DNA of 64,000 bases, from assembly GCA_902799955.1 (NCBI GenBank), contig CADCCQ010000001.1:1-64000 (forward strand), in the 5' to 3' direction. The notes beneath the pieces were generated by a model. That model saw only the letters and a list, made by a program, of their open reading frames with translations. It made no database searches and was not told the DNA's origin. Numbering within the stretch: the stretch's first letter is position 1; every line of letters begins with the position of its first letter. Source of the DNA: an uncultured bacterium. GTDB taxonomy: Bacteria > Verrucomicrobiota > Kiritimatiellia > RFP12 > UBA1067. This document shows positions 42,592 through 51,900 of this stretch, piece after piece. The position numbers and the translations under genes are program-made.

Positions 42592-43488
42592 TTATTTGTA
42601 GCCGATCTTCCTGAGGCGCTTGACGATGTCCGCCTTCTGCGCGTCGGTGAGGGCCTTGAGCGGCACGCGCACCGTGCCGAGGTCGACGCCGTGGACGGCG
42701 CACATCGCCTTGCCGGCCGCGACGCCGCCGAACTCCACGAGGATGTCGACGATGTCGCACACCTTCTTCATGTACTTCTCGCTCGTCTTGAAGTCGCCCT
42801 TCTTGACGGCGTCCCAGACCTTGTAGTAGAGCCCGGCGGAGTAGTTGTACGTGGAGCCGATCGCGGACTTCGCGCCGAGCGCGACCGCGCCCGCGAACCA
42901 CTCGTCGATGCCCCACGTGATGTCGTACTTGCCGCCGCACGCGCGGATGCAGCGCTGGTACATGTAGAGGTCGGGGTAGTTGAACTTGATGCCGGCGAGG
43001 TTCTTGATCTTGCCGTCCGCGGCCTTCAGGAACGCCTCCATGTCGAAGTTGACGCCGCTCATCGAGGTGTGGTAGTAGTAGAACGGCAGCTTCTGCGCGT
43101 ACTTGAGCGCCTCGTTGATGTAGTCGATGAGGCCCTGGATGGAGCCGGGGCGGAAGAAGCACGGCGGCACGATGCTCGTCGCATCCATGCCGACCTCCTG
43201 CGCGTACTTCGCGAGCTCCTGCGTGTCGGGGAGCGAGAGCGATCCGACGTGGGCGATGAGGAAGAGCTTGCCCTTGGCGGCCTTCACCCACGCGTCCATC
43301 ACGCGCTTGCGCTCCTCGGTGGAGCAGTGCACGCCCTCGCCGGTCGTGCCGCTCACGTACACTCCCGTGACCTTCTGCTTGATCAGCATCGCGGCCTGCT
43401 TCGGTATGACGTCGTAGTTGACGCTGCCGTCGGCGTTGAACGCCGTGTGCGCGGCGGCGATGAGTCCCTCGAGTTTCCTTGTCTTCAT
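42592..43488 (-). CDS. N-acetylneuraminate lyase / dihydrodipicolinate synthase family
   Basis: 298 residues from ATG 43488, with AAGGAG 6 bases upstream. A DapA-type TIM barrel with GTTGEG (substrate carboxylate site), the Tyr in FYYYHTSMSG and the Schiff-base Lys in LAGIKFNYPDLY. The Tyr context and the neighbours (epimerase, sialidase) favour N-acetylneuraminate lyase, which splits Neu5Ac to N-acetylmannosamine and pyruvate. DHDPS cannot be fully excluded. The Gfo/Idh gene downstream is separated by a strong terminator, and the epimerase follows after 92 bases. Confidence 0.88.
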   Translation of the reverse strand: MKTRKLEGLIAAAHTAFNADGSVNYDVIPKQAAMLIKQKVTGVYVSGTTGEGVHCSTEERKRVMDAWVKAAKGKLFLIAHVGSLSLPDTQELAKYAQEVGMDATSIVPPCFFRPGSIQGLIDYINEALKYAQKLPFYYYHTSMSGVNFDMEAFLKAADGKIKNLAGIKFNYPDLYMYQRCIRACGGKYDITWGIDEWFAGAVALGAKSAIGSTYNYSAGLYYKVWDAVKKGDFKTSEKYMKKVCDIVDILVEFGGVAAGKAMCAVHGVDLGTVRVPLKALTDAQKADIVKRLRKIGYK

Positions 43489-43644
43489 GTCGGCTCCTTG
43501 TGTTGACTGTTTTTTTGTTTTCGACTTCCAGATCCGTCGTTTTCTGTTTCGGGTCGTTTCCCCTTTACCTGCCATTTTACCAAAGCACGCGGTCATAGTC
43601 AATGGGAAATGAACATGCGCCGCGGAATATTTTTTTAAAAACCG

Positions 43645-43671
43645 ACGCCTCCCCGTGTGCCGGGGAGGCGT
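43645..43671 (-). terminator. Rho-independent terminator after Gfo/Idh copy 3
   Basis: An 11-bp perfect stem (43645-43655 with 43661-43671) has a 5-base loop. On the minus strand it is followed by CGGTTTTTAAAAAAA. Placed 26 bases past the stop at 43698. Confidence 0.88.
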
Positions 43672-43697
43672 GGATTCCGGTCCAGGCGACGGACTCC

Positions 43698-45089
43698 CTA
43701 CTCCTTGCAGAGGCGCGAGAAGTCCCAGTCGCCGCGCTTCGGCGCCTTGAGGAACGCATTCGCCTCCGGCTTGTTCGTGAAGCACATCTTCTTCGCGTCG
43801 AACGCAAGCTCCTCGCCCGGGAACCTGAGCGCGACGCATCCGATAAGCAGCGCCTCCGTGAGCGGCGCCGCGTAGGAGAGCTTCGAGCCGCACATCTCCA
43901 GGTCGCCGGCGAGGCACGCCTCGACGAACTCGCGGTAGTGGCTGTACTTCGCCTTCTTGTCGCCCTTCGCAAGCGCGGCGGCGAACGCCTCCTTGTCGCC
44001 TGCGATGCAGGCGGGCCTGCGCGCGTGCGAGCCGCCGATCGTCGTCGCCTTCGTGCCGACGATGATGAGCCCGTTGCCGTCGACCTTCTTGAGCGCCTTG
44101 AGCGCAGGCACTTCGTCGGCGGTCGGCTTCACGCCGCCGTCCGTCCAGACGAGCTTGACGCCGTCCGGGATGAACTTGTTCGGCGCAAAGGTCATCTCGA
44201 TGCGCGACTTCTTGGGATACGCGACGTCAACCGCGCCGCCGCCGAATGTGTCGGCCTTGACCTTGACTGGCAGCCCGAGCTGGAACGCCCAGAACGCCGG
44301 GTCGGCGTTGTGCACGGCCATGTCGCCGATCGCGCCGCAGCCGTAGTCCCACCAGCCGCGCCACTTGAAGCGGTGGTACGCGGGCGAATACCCGTGGTCG
44401 GCGCTCGGCCCGCACCAGCAGTCCCAGGCGTTCTTCGCGAACTTGCCGGGGACGGGCTCCTTCTTCGCGTACTCCTTCATGCCCTGCGGCCATACCGGTC
44501 GGTCGCTCCAGCTGTAGATCGCCTTGATCTCGCCCCAGACCCCCTCATCGAGCAGCGCCTTGTAACGCCACACCCCGGGATGGCCCTGGTTGCCCATCTG
44601 CACCACGCGGCGCGTGCGCAGCGACGTCTTCAGCATGAGCTCGCACTCCTCGACGGTGCGCGCGAGCGGCTTCTGCACGTAGACGTGCTTCCCGGCGTTC
44701 ATGCAGTCGATCGAGATGTAGGCATGAGTGTGGTCGGGGGTGCCGACCTGCACGACCTCGAACTTGTCGCCCATCGTCTTCAGCATGTCGCGGTAGTCCG
44801 TGAACTTCGGGATGCCGGGGTACTTCCTCTCCCAGTGGTCGAACATGGACGGGTCGATGTCGCACACCGCCACGAGGTCGCACCCGGCGCTGATGAGGCT
44901 CTCCGTCGCCCCGCGCCCCATGCCGCCGCAGCCGACGGACGCCATCTTGAGCTTGCGTCCGACGATCTTGCCCTTGAACGAATCCTGCGGCGCGAGGTCG
45001 ATTGCCCCCGCAGCGCCAAGCGAAAGCCCGAATGCGCCGAATCCCATGAGGAATCCGCGGCGCGTCGGCGCGAACTGCACTGTATTCAT
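43698..45089 (-). CDS. Tat-exported Gfo/Idh/MocA oxidoreductase, copy 3
   Basis: 463 residues. The Tat signal is TRRGFLMGF followed by a hydrophobic Gly/Ala stretch. Rossmann motif KMASVGCGGMGRGA, then GTPDHTHAYISIDCM, the family motif VQKPLARTVEE (Gln instead of the common Glu) and MGNQGHPGVW. Clearly related to the copies at 22300 and 25345 but more distant, with a different C-terminus. Probably oxidises a sugar in the periplasm. A TATAAT lies 41-46 bases upstream; the strong hairpin at 43645 ends the transcript. Confidence 0.87.
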   Translation of the reverse strand: MNTVQFAPTRRGFLMGFGAFGLSLGAAGAIDLAPQDSFKGKIVGRKLKMASVGCGGMGRGATESLISAGCDLVAVCDIDPSMFDHWERKYPGIPKFTDYRDMLKTMGDKFEVVQVGTPDHTHAYISIDCMNAGKHVYVQKPLARTVEECELMLKTSLRTRRVVQMGNQGHPGVWRYKALLDEGVWGEIKAIYSWSDRPVWPQGMKEYAKKEPVPGKFAKNAWDCWCGPSADHGYSPAYHRFKWRGWWDYGCGAIGDMAVHNADPAFWAFQLGLPVKVKADTFGGGAVDVAYPKKSRIEMTFAPNKFIPDGVKLVWTDGGVKPTADEVPALKALKKVDGNGLIIVGTKATTIGGSHARRPACIAGDKEAFAAALAKGDKKAKYSHYREFVEACLAGDLEMCGSKLSYAAPLTEALLIGCVALRFPGEELAFDAKKMCFTNKPEANAFLKAPKRGDWDFSRLCKE

Positions 45090-45129
45090 TTTGATGTATG
45101 CCCTTTCGTTTGTTTTGAACTACACAATG

Positions 45130-45157
45130 ATTATATCACATCACAACGCAAATTGAA
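45130..45157 (-). promoter_or_regulatory. Possible promoter for Gfo/Idh copy 3
   Basis: On the minus strand TATAAT (45135-45130) is preceded by TTCAAT after 16 bases. The -10 is perfect, the -35 weak. Confidence 0.45.
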
Positions 45158-45172
45158 ACAGCCAACAACCAT

Positions 45173-45532
45173 TCATTCAGCCTTCATCTCCCTCGCTATC
45201 CACGCCATCAGGAAATCGACGATCCCAGCCTGGCGTCCAGGCGGAATCTCCGTGCCCTCGGGAACCTTCCACCATTTCGCCAGGCATCCCCTGCAGCAGC
45301 AGGCGCAGGCGTGCTGCGCCTTGAAAAACGGGTGACCGCGCATAGGTGTCTGCCTGCCGTCGTGCGGCGGATGCGCAGGCGCGAGGCGCGTGCGTATGAA
45401 ATCCTCAGCATGGCGGCGGATCGTATCGATCCCCTTCTCCGCGACATACGCCCGGTCCGTAGCGGAAAGGTGGAACCGCGAGCGGAACCTAGACCTAGCG
45501 AGCTTCTGGAACGCCGCGACGTAGTCCTTCAT
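45173..45532 (-). CDS. DUF4186 family protein
   Basis: 119 residues from ATG 45532. The Cys/His-rich stretch DGRQTPMRGHPFFKAQHACA followed by CCCRGCLAKWW is diagnostic of DUF4186, a small family of unknown function, possibly metal-binding. The N-terminal RSRFRSRFHLSATDRAYV is also conserved. It lies between the GH2 gene (42-base gap) and Gfo/Idh copy 3. No signal peptide. Confidence 0.85.
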   Translation of the reverse strand: MKDYVAAFQKLARSRFRSRFHLSATDRAYVAEKGIDTIRRHAEDFIRTRLAPAHPPHDGRQTPMRGHPFFKAQHACACCCRGCLAKWWKVPEGTEIPPGRQAGIVDFLMAWIAREMKAE

Positions 45533-45574
45533 GACGGAACCCAAACCTTCTTGCCGACACCGCCCTGCCGTCTT

Positions 45575-48500
45575 CTACAGCGGCGCGATGCGAAGCTTCC
45601 AGGAGACAGGCGCGCTCGGGTCGAAGCGGTACTTCTCCATCGGCGCGGGGCCGACGCTCGCGCCGCCGAGGCCAGTCTGGCGCACGTCGAGGTTGAGGAT
45701 GACGTCGCGCTGCGCGACAGGCGGCGAGTTGCGGCGGATCTGCTGGGTGTGCTTCTGCCATCCATCGTGCCGCGCGAGGAAGATGTCCTCCCAGCCATAG
45801 TGCAGCGCCTGCATGAACAGCGGCTCGGACGCCTCGAAGCGCACGCCCTTCCCCGCGCCGTCGGCGAACTCCGCCCACCTCACGCCGCTCTTGTAGCCGT
45901 TGTCCTGCGGCCGCACGTAATCGACATACTGCTCCGTCACAGTGGATTCGTAAAGCCCCACGAAAGAGCCCGTGCAGCGGTCGATGTAGTTCTCCCACGG
46001 TCCGCGTCCGTAGTACTTGACGCGCTCGAGCGCGGGATCAAGCCGCATCGTGAGGCCCAGCCTCGGCAGCGCCTTGGGCATCACGCCGTATGGCCTCACC
46101 GTGTTTTCCATAGTAATGGAGCCGTCGGACGCGAAGCGATATTTGCATTCGTGCTTGAAGCCGCAGCCCTTCGTGCCCGTCACGTCGATGACGGTCTTCA
46201 CCTCGTCGCCAGTCACGACAATTGGCTCCGGATGGTACCCGAGCCGGACAAGCCCGGAGGCGAGGAAACTTTCCTTCAGCCACTTGTCGTTGTCGACGAA
46301 CGCGCGCACGCATGTGAGATGCGGCCCCGCCGGAACGCCCGGCGAAACCTCCTTTAAAACGGCCACGCCATTTACCGTGAGCTGCGTGAGAAGCCCGCTC
46401 TTCCGGCTAAACACGGCCACCGTTCCACCGCATGAGACGGTGACCGTGGCGGTATCTTCTTTGGCGACGAAATCGGATATGCGGTCACGCGGGACGCGTG
46501 ACCCTACCGTTTGCGGCGGTTGCGGGGCGACCGCCCTACACGCCACGGTAATTGATTTCTCGCCTTCATTCACGACCAGCGGTGGTTTCATCGAAACCGC
46601 CCTACCATCTTGTTGTTGTACGCTTGTTGTGTTTCCACCGCCAAGCGCTATCTGGTCCCTTGCGACCACCCAGCCCTTCTTCGCCCAGAGTGTATCTGAC
46701 TTCAGGCGGAATGCCACGTTGAGGAAATACTCGGCGCTTTCCTTCACATCCGTCTTAGGAATCGCAATCTCAAGGTTCTTCCAATCCTGAGGCGGGACCG
46801 ACGGCCAGTTGCACACGCCGTTTGCAATCGGCCGACCATCCTCCACTAGTTCCCAACATGCATCAAACTCGCCCGACTGAGTGAATGAGAATCGATTACG
46901 TAGCACAACGGGAATTGGCTCGCCGTTGCGGATCCCAGATCTTACGCTCAGAAGAAAAGTGAACCAAGGCATCGTGGTATCAGGTAGCGTCACCACGAGG
47001 TTGCGGTGAACGTGTCCTACCTCGATCAGCTTCGGCGTGACCTCGGCGAGCGGGCCCACGATGCCGTTCTGGCAGATCGGGCCGTTGTGCGGGTTGTCGT
47101 AGAAGTCGCCGCCATAGGCGAAGTAACGCTCTTCACGTCCAGTCTTCGGGTCGATGCGTCCCGTACCCGCCCAGATCGCCTGGTCCTTCCAGTCCCAGAT
47201 GCACCCGCCGATGAGCGACGGATGTGCGTAGGTGACGTCCCAGTACTCCTGGAAGTTGCCAATCGCGTTACCCATCGCGTGGGCGTACTCGGTGTGGAAG
47301 AACGGCTTGTCGTGCGCGGCATCGTGGGCCGCGCCGAGCTCCTTGACCCGCTCCACGCTCCGGTACATGTCCGCGTCCATGTCGGCATCCTTTGCGCCGA
47401 CCTCCCAGTGGATCGGACGCGACGGGTCGATCTTCCGAACCGCCGCGATCGCGGCGCGGAAGTTGTCGCCGTGCTTCGTCTCGTTACCCATCGACCAGAT
47501 CGTGACGGACGGATTGTTGCGGTAGAAGCGCACCTGACGTTCGTTGCGCTCGACGATCGTCTGCTTCCACGCCTGGATGGGGCCGAAGCCGTCCTTGCCA
47601 AAGCCCGCACCGTGAGCCTCCACGTTCGCCTCGGCGACGAGGTAGATGCCGTACTTGTCGCAGATGTCGTACCACAGGCGGTGGTTCGGGTAGTGGCTTG
47701 TACGCACCGTGTCGATGTTGTAACGCTTCATCAGTTCCGCGTCGCGCAGCATCTCGGCGCACGACACCGTGCGCCCGTTTTCAGGGCTAGTCTCGTGCCG
47801 GTTCACGCCCTTGAACTTAACGGGCTTGCCGTTCACGTAGAACACCTCGCCCACGATCTTCTGCTCCTTCAGGCCAATGCGCTTCGCGCGGATATCCTCG
47901 CCGCACTTCAGCACGAGCGTGTAGAGATACGGCTTCTCCGCGCTCCAGAGGCGTGGTTTTTCCAGTTTAATTGTCGCATGTCGGCTGTCGCGTGTCGGAA
48001 TCTGTCCGACGATCCTACCTCCATCGTCGTAGAGCGTTGCGGTTACCTCCTTCGCGTCGCCGTATGTTTCCACCGCCACGTCTACGGTCGCGCTCTTGTA
48101 CCCTTCGCCGAACGTCAGCGTAACAACGAAGTCAGCGATGCCGGCCTTCGGACGCGACCAGAGCGACACGTCGCGGAAAAGCCCCGAGAAGCGCAGCATG
48201 TCCTGGTCCTCCACGTAGCTGCCGTCGCACCAGCGGAACACCTGCACGGAGATCTCGTTCTCGCCGTCCTTCAAAAACGGCGTGATGTTGAATTCGCTCG
48301 GCAGCTTGGAGTCCTCGGCGTATCCAGCCTTCTCGCCGTTGATCCACGCATAGAGCGCGGAACCCGCGCCCTCGAAGCGGAGAATCGTCTCGCGCCCCTT
48401 CCAACTGTCGGGCAGACGGAACTTGCGCTTGTAGGACATCACGGGATTGTAGTCGGGGCGCCCCGTCTCCTTGTCGAGGATCTTCGGCCACGCGAACTTG

Positions 48501-48883
48501 TGCGGATAGCCGTGGGCGATGTAGTGCGGCATCCCGTAGCCGCGCATTTCCACGCAGCAGGGAACGTCGATCGTCTCCCACTTCGACACGTCGAACGTCG
48601 TCTTCTCAAATGCCAGCGGGCGGCGCAGCGGATCGCCGCACCAGTGGAACTTCCACGTGCCGTTCAGCGACATCTTCCACGGAGTCTCGAACTCCAGCGC
48701 ATCGGTGAGCGCGGCCTTCGCGTCCGCCAGCGGCATCGCGTACGTCGCGGCGGGCATGCGGTTGAACGAATTGACGTCGATGTTCTCCCAGTCGCGGACG
48801 CGGCCCGGTGCCGCGTCTGACGCGGCAACAGACAACATGCAGCCGCAGACCGCCGCAAGACGCATAATGTTTCTGTGTTTCAT
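45575..48883 (-). CDS. GH2 beta-galactosidase (LacZ-like), secreted
   Basis: About 1102 residues from ATG 48883 (signal peptide MRLAAVCGCMLSVAASDA); a GTG at 48910 overlapping the upstream stop is an alternative. Five-domain LacZ layout: sugar-binding jelly roll (FRWCDGSYVEDQDMLRFSG), immunoglobulin domain, TIM barrel with acid/base Glu in IWSMGNETKHGD and nucleophile Glu in FFHTEYAHAMGNA, then the C-terminal Bgal small-chain domain (GRGPWENYIDR). Between barrel and C-terminal domain (near 750-810) the protein has TSVQQQDGRAVSMKPP and ACRAVAPQPPQTVGSRVPRD, encoded by three consecutive hairpin elements. Probably removes galactose from host or plant glycans. Confidence 0.92.
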   Translation of the reverse strand: MKHRNIMRLAAVCGCMLSVAASDAAPGRVRDWENIDVNSFNRMPAATYAMPLADAKAALTDALEFETPWKMSLNGTWKFHWCGDPLRRPLAFEKTTFDVSKWETIDVPCCVEMRGYGMPHYIAHGYPHKFAWPKILDKETGRPDYNPVMSYKRKFRLPDSWKGRETILRFEGAGSALYAWINGEKAGYAEDSKLPSEFNITPFLKDGENEISVQVFRWCDGSYVEDQDMLRFSGLFRDVSLWSRPKAGIADFVVTLTFGEGYKSATVDVAVETYGDAKEVTATLYDDGGRIVGQIPTRDSRHATIKLEKPRLWSAEKPYLYTLVLKCGEDIRAKRIGLKEQKIVGEVFYVNGKPVKFKGVNRHETSPENGRTVSCAEMLRDAELMKRYNIDTVRTSHYPNHRLWYDICDKYGIYLVAEANVEAHGAGFGKDGFGPIQAWKQTIVERNERQVRFYRNNPSVTIWSMGNETKHGDNFRAAIAAVRKIDPSRPIHWEVGAKDADMDADMYRSVERVKELGAAHDAAHDKPFFHTEYAHAMGNAIGNFQEYWDVTYAHPSLIGGCIWDWKDQAIWAGTGRIDPKTGREERYFAYGGDFYDNPHNGPICQNGIVGPLAEVTPKLIEVGHVHRNLVVTLPDTTMPWFTFLLSVRSGIRNGEPIPVVLRNRFSFTQSGEFDACWELVEDGRPIANGVCNWPSVPPQDWKNLEIAIPKTDVKESAEYFLNVAFRLKSDTLWAKKGWVVARDQIALGGGNTTSVQQQDGRAVSMKPPLVVNEGEKSITVACRAVAPQPPQTVGSRVPRDRISDFVAKEDTATVTVSCGGTVAVFSRKSGLLTQLTVNGVAVLKEVSPGVPAGPHLTCVRAFVDNDKWLKESFLASGLVRLGYHPEPIVVTGDEVKTVIDVTGTKGCGFKHECKYRFASDGSITMENTVRPYGVMPKALPRLGLTMRLDPALERVKYYGRGPWENYIDRCTGSFVGLYESTVTEQYVDYVRPQDNGYKSGVRWAEFADGAGKGVRFEASEPLFMQALHYGWEDIFLARHDGWQKHTQQIRRNSPPVAQRDVILNLDVRQTGLGGASVGPAPMEKYRFDPSAPVSWKLRIAPL
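46483..46629. repeat. Three palindromic coding elements inside the GH2 gene
   Basis: Unit a: GGTCACGCG pairs with 46495-46503 across GGA (46483-46503). Unit b: GGCGGTTGC pairs with 46527-46535 across GGG (46515-46535, one G-T pair). Unit c: GGTGGTTTC pairs with 46593-46601 across ATC (46581-46601, one G-T pair), followed by the 28-base tail shared with the epimerase copy. All three have 9-3-9 geometry and are followed by CTAC on the plus strand. The frame stays open throughout. Confidence 0.85.
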
Positions 48884-48906
48884 TGTGATTGTACCTTCGA
48901 CAGAAT

Positions 48907-51900
48907 TCACTCCACCACGATACGGAAGCCCACGTCATAGACTGGCGCATACGAATGGTAGGCGCGGCGGAATGATGCCGTGGCGAGCTTCGGGCGCGAA
49001 TACCACGAGCCGCCGCGCACCACGCGCCGCTCGTCGCCGCCCGGCGCGTTGCGTCCGTCGTCGGCTACGTATGGATAGGGCGTGTATTTAGACTGCGTCC
49101 ACTCCCAGACGTTTCCGTGCATGTCGTAGAGCCCCCAGGGGTTCGGCTTCCACTTGCCGCTCTTCTCCTCCAGGAACGCGCCGTCGTTCACGCCGTGCGC
49201 CTGCGGCACCCAGTTGTCGAAGAGGTTCTCGGTGTTGCCGTAGTGCGCCTTCTCGCGGTCCTGGACATACGGGTTGCCGGAGTAGTCGGAGAGCGAGATG
49301 TCCGCGAGGTTCGCGTACTTCGCGAAGTCGTCGCCCGTGCCGCCCCACCAGAACGGCTTGTCCGACCCGGCCCGCGCGGCCCACTCCCACTCTGCCTCGG
49401 TCGGAAGGCGCACCGTGCGCCCGGTCTTCTTCGAAAGCCATTCGCAGAACGCGACGGCCTTGTTCCACGGGACGCGCACCGCCGGCAGGTCGTCGCCGTT
49501 CACGTCGTAGCCAGTGACGCCGAACTGGTAGCCGTGCCTCGATTCACAGCGGCTGTCGTGCTTCGGGTCGAACTGGCGGAACTCGCGGTTGGTGACCTCC
49601 CTCGCGCCCATGAGGAACGGCTTCACGTCGACCTTCGCGGCGGGGTGCTCGTCGCGCGGGCCCTTCGCCTCGCTCCTGCCCATCACGAACGAGCCGCCCG
49701 GGACGGCGACGAGCGGCATCTCCACGCCGTCGCCAAGCGCGATCTGCGCGGCGGACGCTGCCGGCCTCGTCGCCGGGTCGAACGGCCAGCCGGCTATCTT
49801 CAGCGGCTCGCCACCCTTCGGTTTCTCCCTGACGCTCTCCGTATCCTTCAACACAGGCGCGGGGGTGTCTATCGTCTCGTGGTTCTGCCTGACGCCCACG
49901 TACTTGGCGCGGCGCTCCTCGCGGAGGCACTCGCGGCCGATGGCCTCGTTGCCCACAATGGTCTGCCAGCGTCCGTGGTACGGCGTGTTGAAGTCGATCC
50001 ACGTGACAAGGCGGTCACGCGCCTCCTCCGAGAGCCTCACGCCGTGGTGCCCCTTGTCGAGCATCATCATCAGCTCCGTCGTGTCCGCATGCCACTCCAT
50101 CGGCTCGAAGAGGTGGATGTCGCTCTCGATGCCGGGATGGCGCACGAACCTGACAAGGTTGAAGTACGGCACGGAGAACTTGCCGCCGAACTGCGGATAC
50201 ACTCTTCCATGCATCCTCGTGTTCCAGTTGGTGAGCATGCTGGTGCCGCGCAGGTCTGGCTTCCAGCGCTTGTCGCCGAACATCTCCGACTGCGGCGGAT
50301 CGGGCTGGTTGTGGCAGCGGACGCAGAAGGCGTCAAGCACGGGCTGGACTTCGCGGGCGAACTCGAAGTTGCGCTCGGGGCCGCGCCACGGGCGTATCTC
50401 CTCGAGCGGGATGTTCGCGGCGACGCGGGGCGCGCGCGCGACGAAGCTCTGCTTTTCATGGCATCCGGCGCAGGAGAGGTACTCGCCGCTGCGTGCCGTA
50501 AACCAGCTGCGCATCACCTGCATGGACTTGCCCTCCGCGTCAAGCGGCTGGACGGCGATGGGCGTGTTCGCGGGGACCTTGAAGTATGCGCTGCCGTCGG
50601 GATTGACGGGGACTGTCCCCAAGGTGCGGCGCATGTCCCACGGACCGTCGAGTCCGATCGAGCCGTAGAGTCCGCCCTCGTTCTTGAATCCGAAGGTGTA
50701 TGTGTAGAGGCGTAGGTTCTTCACCGTACCGGCGGGGATGCCCTTCAGGCCCGGTCCCTCGTAGATGTTGGCGATGTAGACCTGCGCCTCCTTGGACCCA
50801 CGCACCGTGCGGTCGGGCCGGGTGTGCGGGACGGGCGTCTTCATGAACGGCACGGGCTCGCAGAGGTCGTGCCCCGCCTCGCGCAGAAGGCAAAGCTCGT
50901 TGTCAAAGCGGTCGATGATGTAGATGGAAAAATTCCTCTCGCCGTTGTTCCTGCGGGCGACGAGGAACGTCGTGTCGTCAAGCGGGAACGGGTGGAGGTT
51001 CATCGGCCAGGTGCCGTTGTAGAGCTGGTCGCGCACGATGGGGTCCACGGGCTTGCCGTAGCCCGGCATGAGCTGCACGGCGCCCTCGCCCTCCTCGGTG
51101 CCCTTCGCGACGTCGAAGAGCCCGAGCTGTCCCTGGCGCTTGAGCCCGTGGTGCCCCGTCAGCACGGCGACGAACTGAGTGGGCCTACCCGGAATCGGAC
51201 GCGCGAAGAACATGCTGTTCGGCCAGAACGAGTTGCTGCCGTACAGGGCGCGCTGGTTCGTCCCGTCTGGATTGCACGTGAAGAGTATGCGCGAATTGGA
51301 GTGTGGGAGGTCGGTGTATTCCCAGCGGAGGTACATCACGCGTCCGTCGGGCATCACTTCTGGACACCAGGCGTGCTCCTGGTCGTTGCCAAGAAGCTCC
51401 ATCTCGGAACCATCCTCCCTGCACCGGAAGAGGTTCGCGACTGGCGTCGAGCCCCACACGCACGGGACGGCGTATTTGAGCGCGGTGCAGGAGAAGATGA
51501 TATGCCCGTCCGGGACATAGCAGGGATCGTAGTGATTGACGTCCGGCGCGTCGTCGCGCGTCACCTGGCGAACCTTGCGCGTCGCGATGTCCAGCTCCAT
51601 CACGTGCCAGGCGTTGGATGCCGCGACGCTGGAAAAGAGCAGGCGGTCGGCGTTCCAGTGGAGTTCCACGTCCATCAGCGGGCGCCCGCCCTCCGGCTTG
51701 TAGACGACCTCCGTCCCGCCGGCCCTGGCCCCGCGTATGTCAAGGAAGCACAGCTCGTTGTCGTGTCCGTTCTTCGGCAGGACGGAATTGCTCTGCCAGT
51801 TGCATGGCAGGTAGTTGCGTCCGTTGCGGCGGCGGATGAAGAGTATCCTGTCGAACGAGACGGCGGGGTTGAGGTCGATCATCAACTCGCGCTTGATTCC

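Noticed and set aside
46483..46601. GH2 hairpins as terminators or attenuators
   Set aside because: They lie in the middle of an open reading frame with catalytic motifs on one side and the C-terminal domain on the other, and have no T-tracts.
48907..49730. Active formylglycine-generating enzyme (sulfatase maturation)
   Set aside because: The SUMF1-like domain lacks the Cys residues after RGGSW, and no sulfatase gene is in the window.
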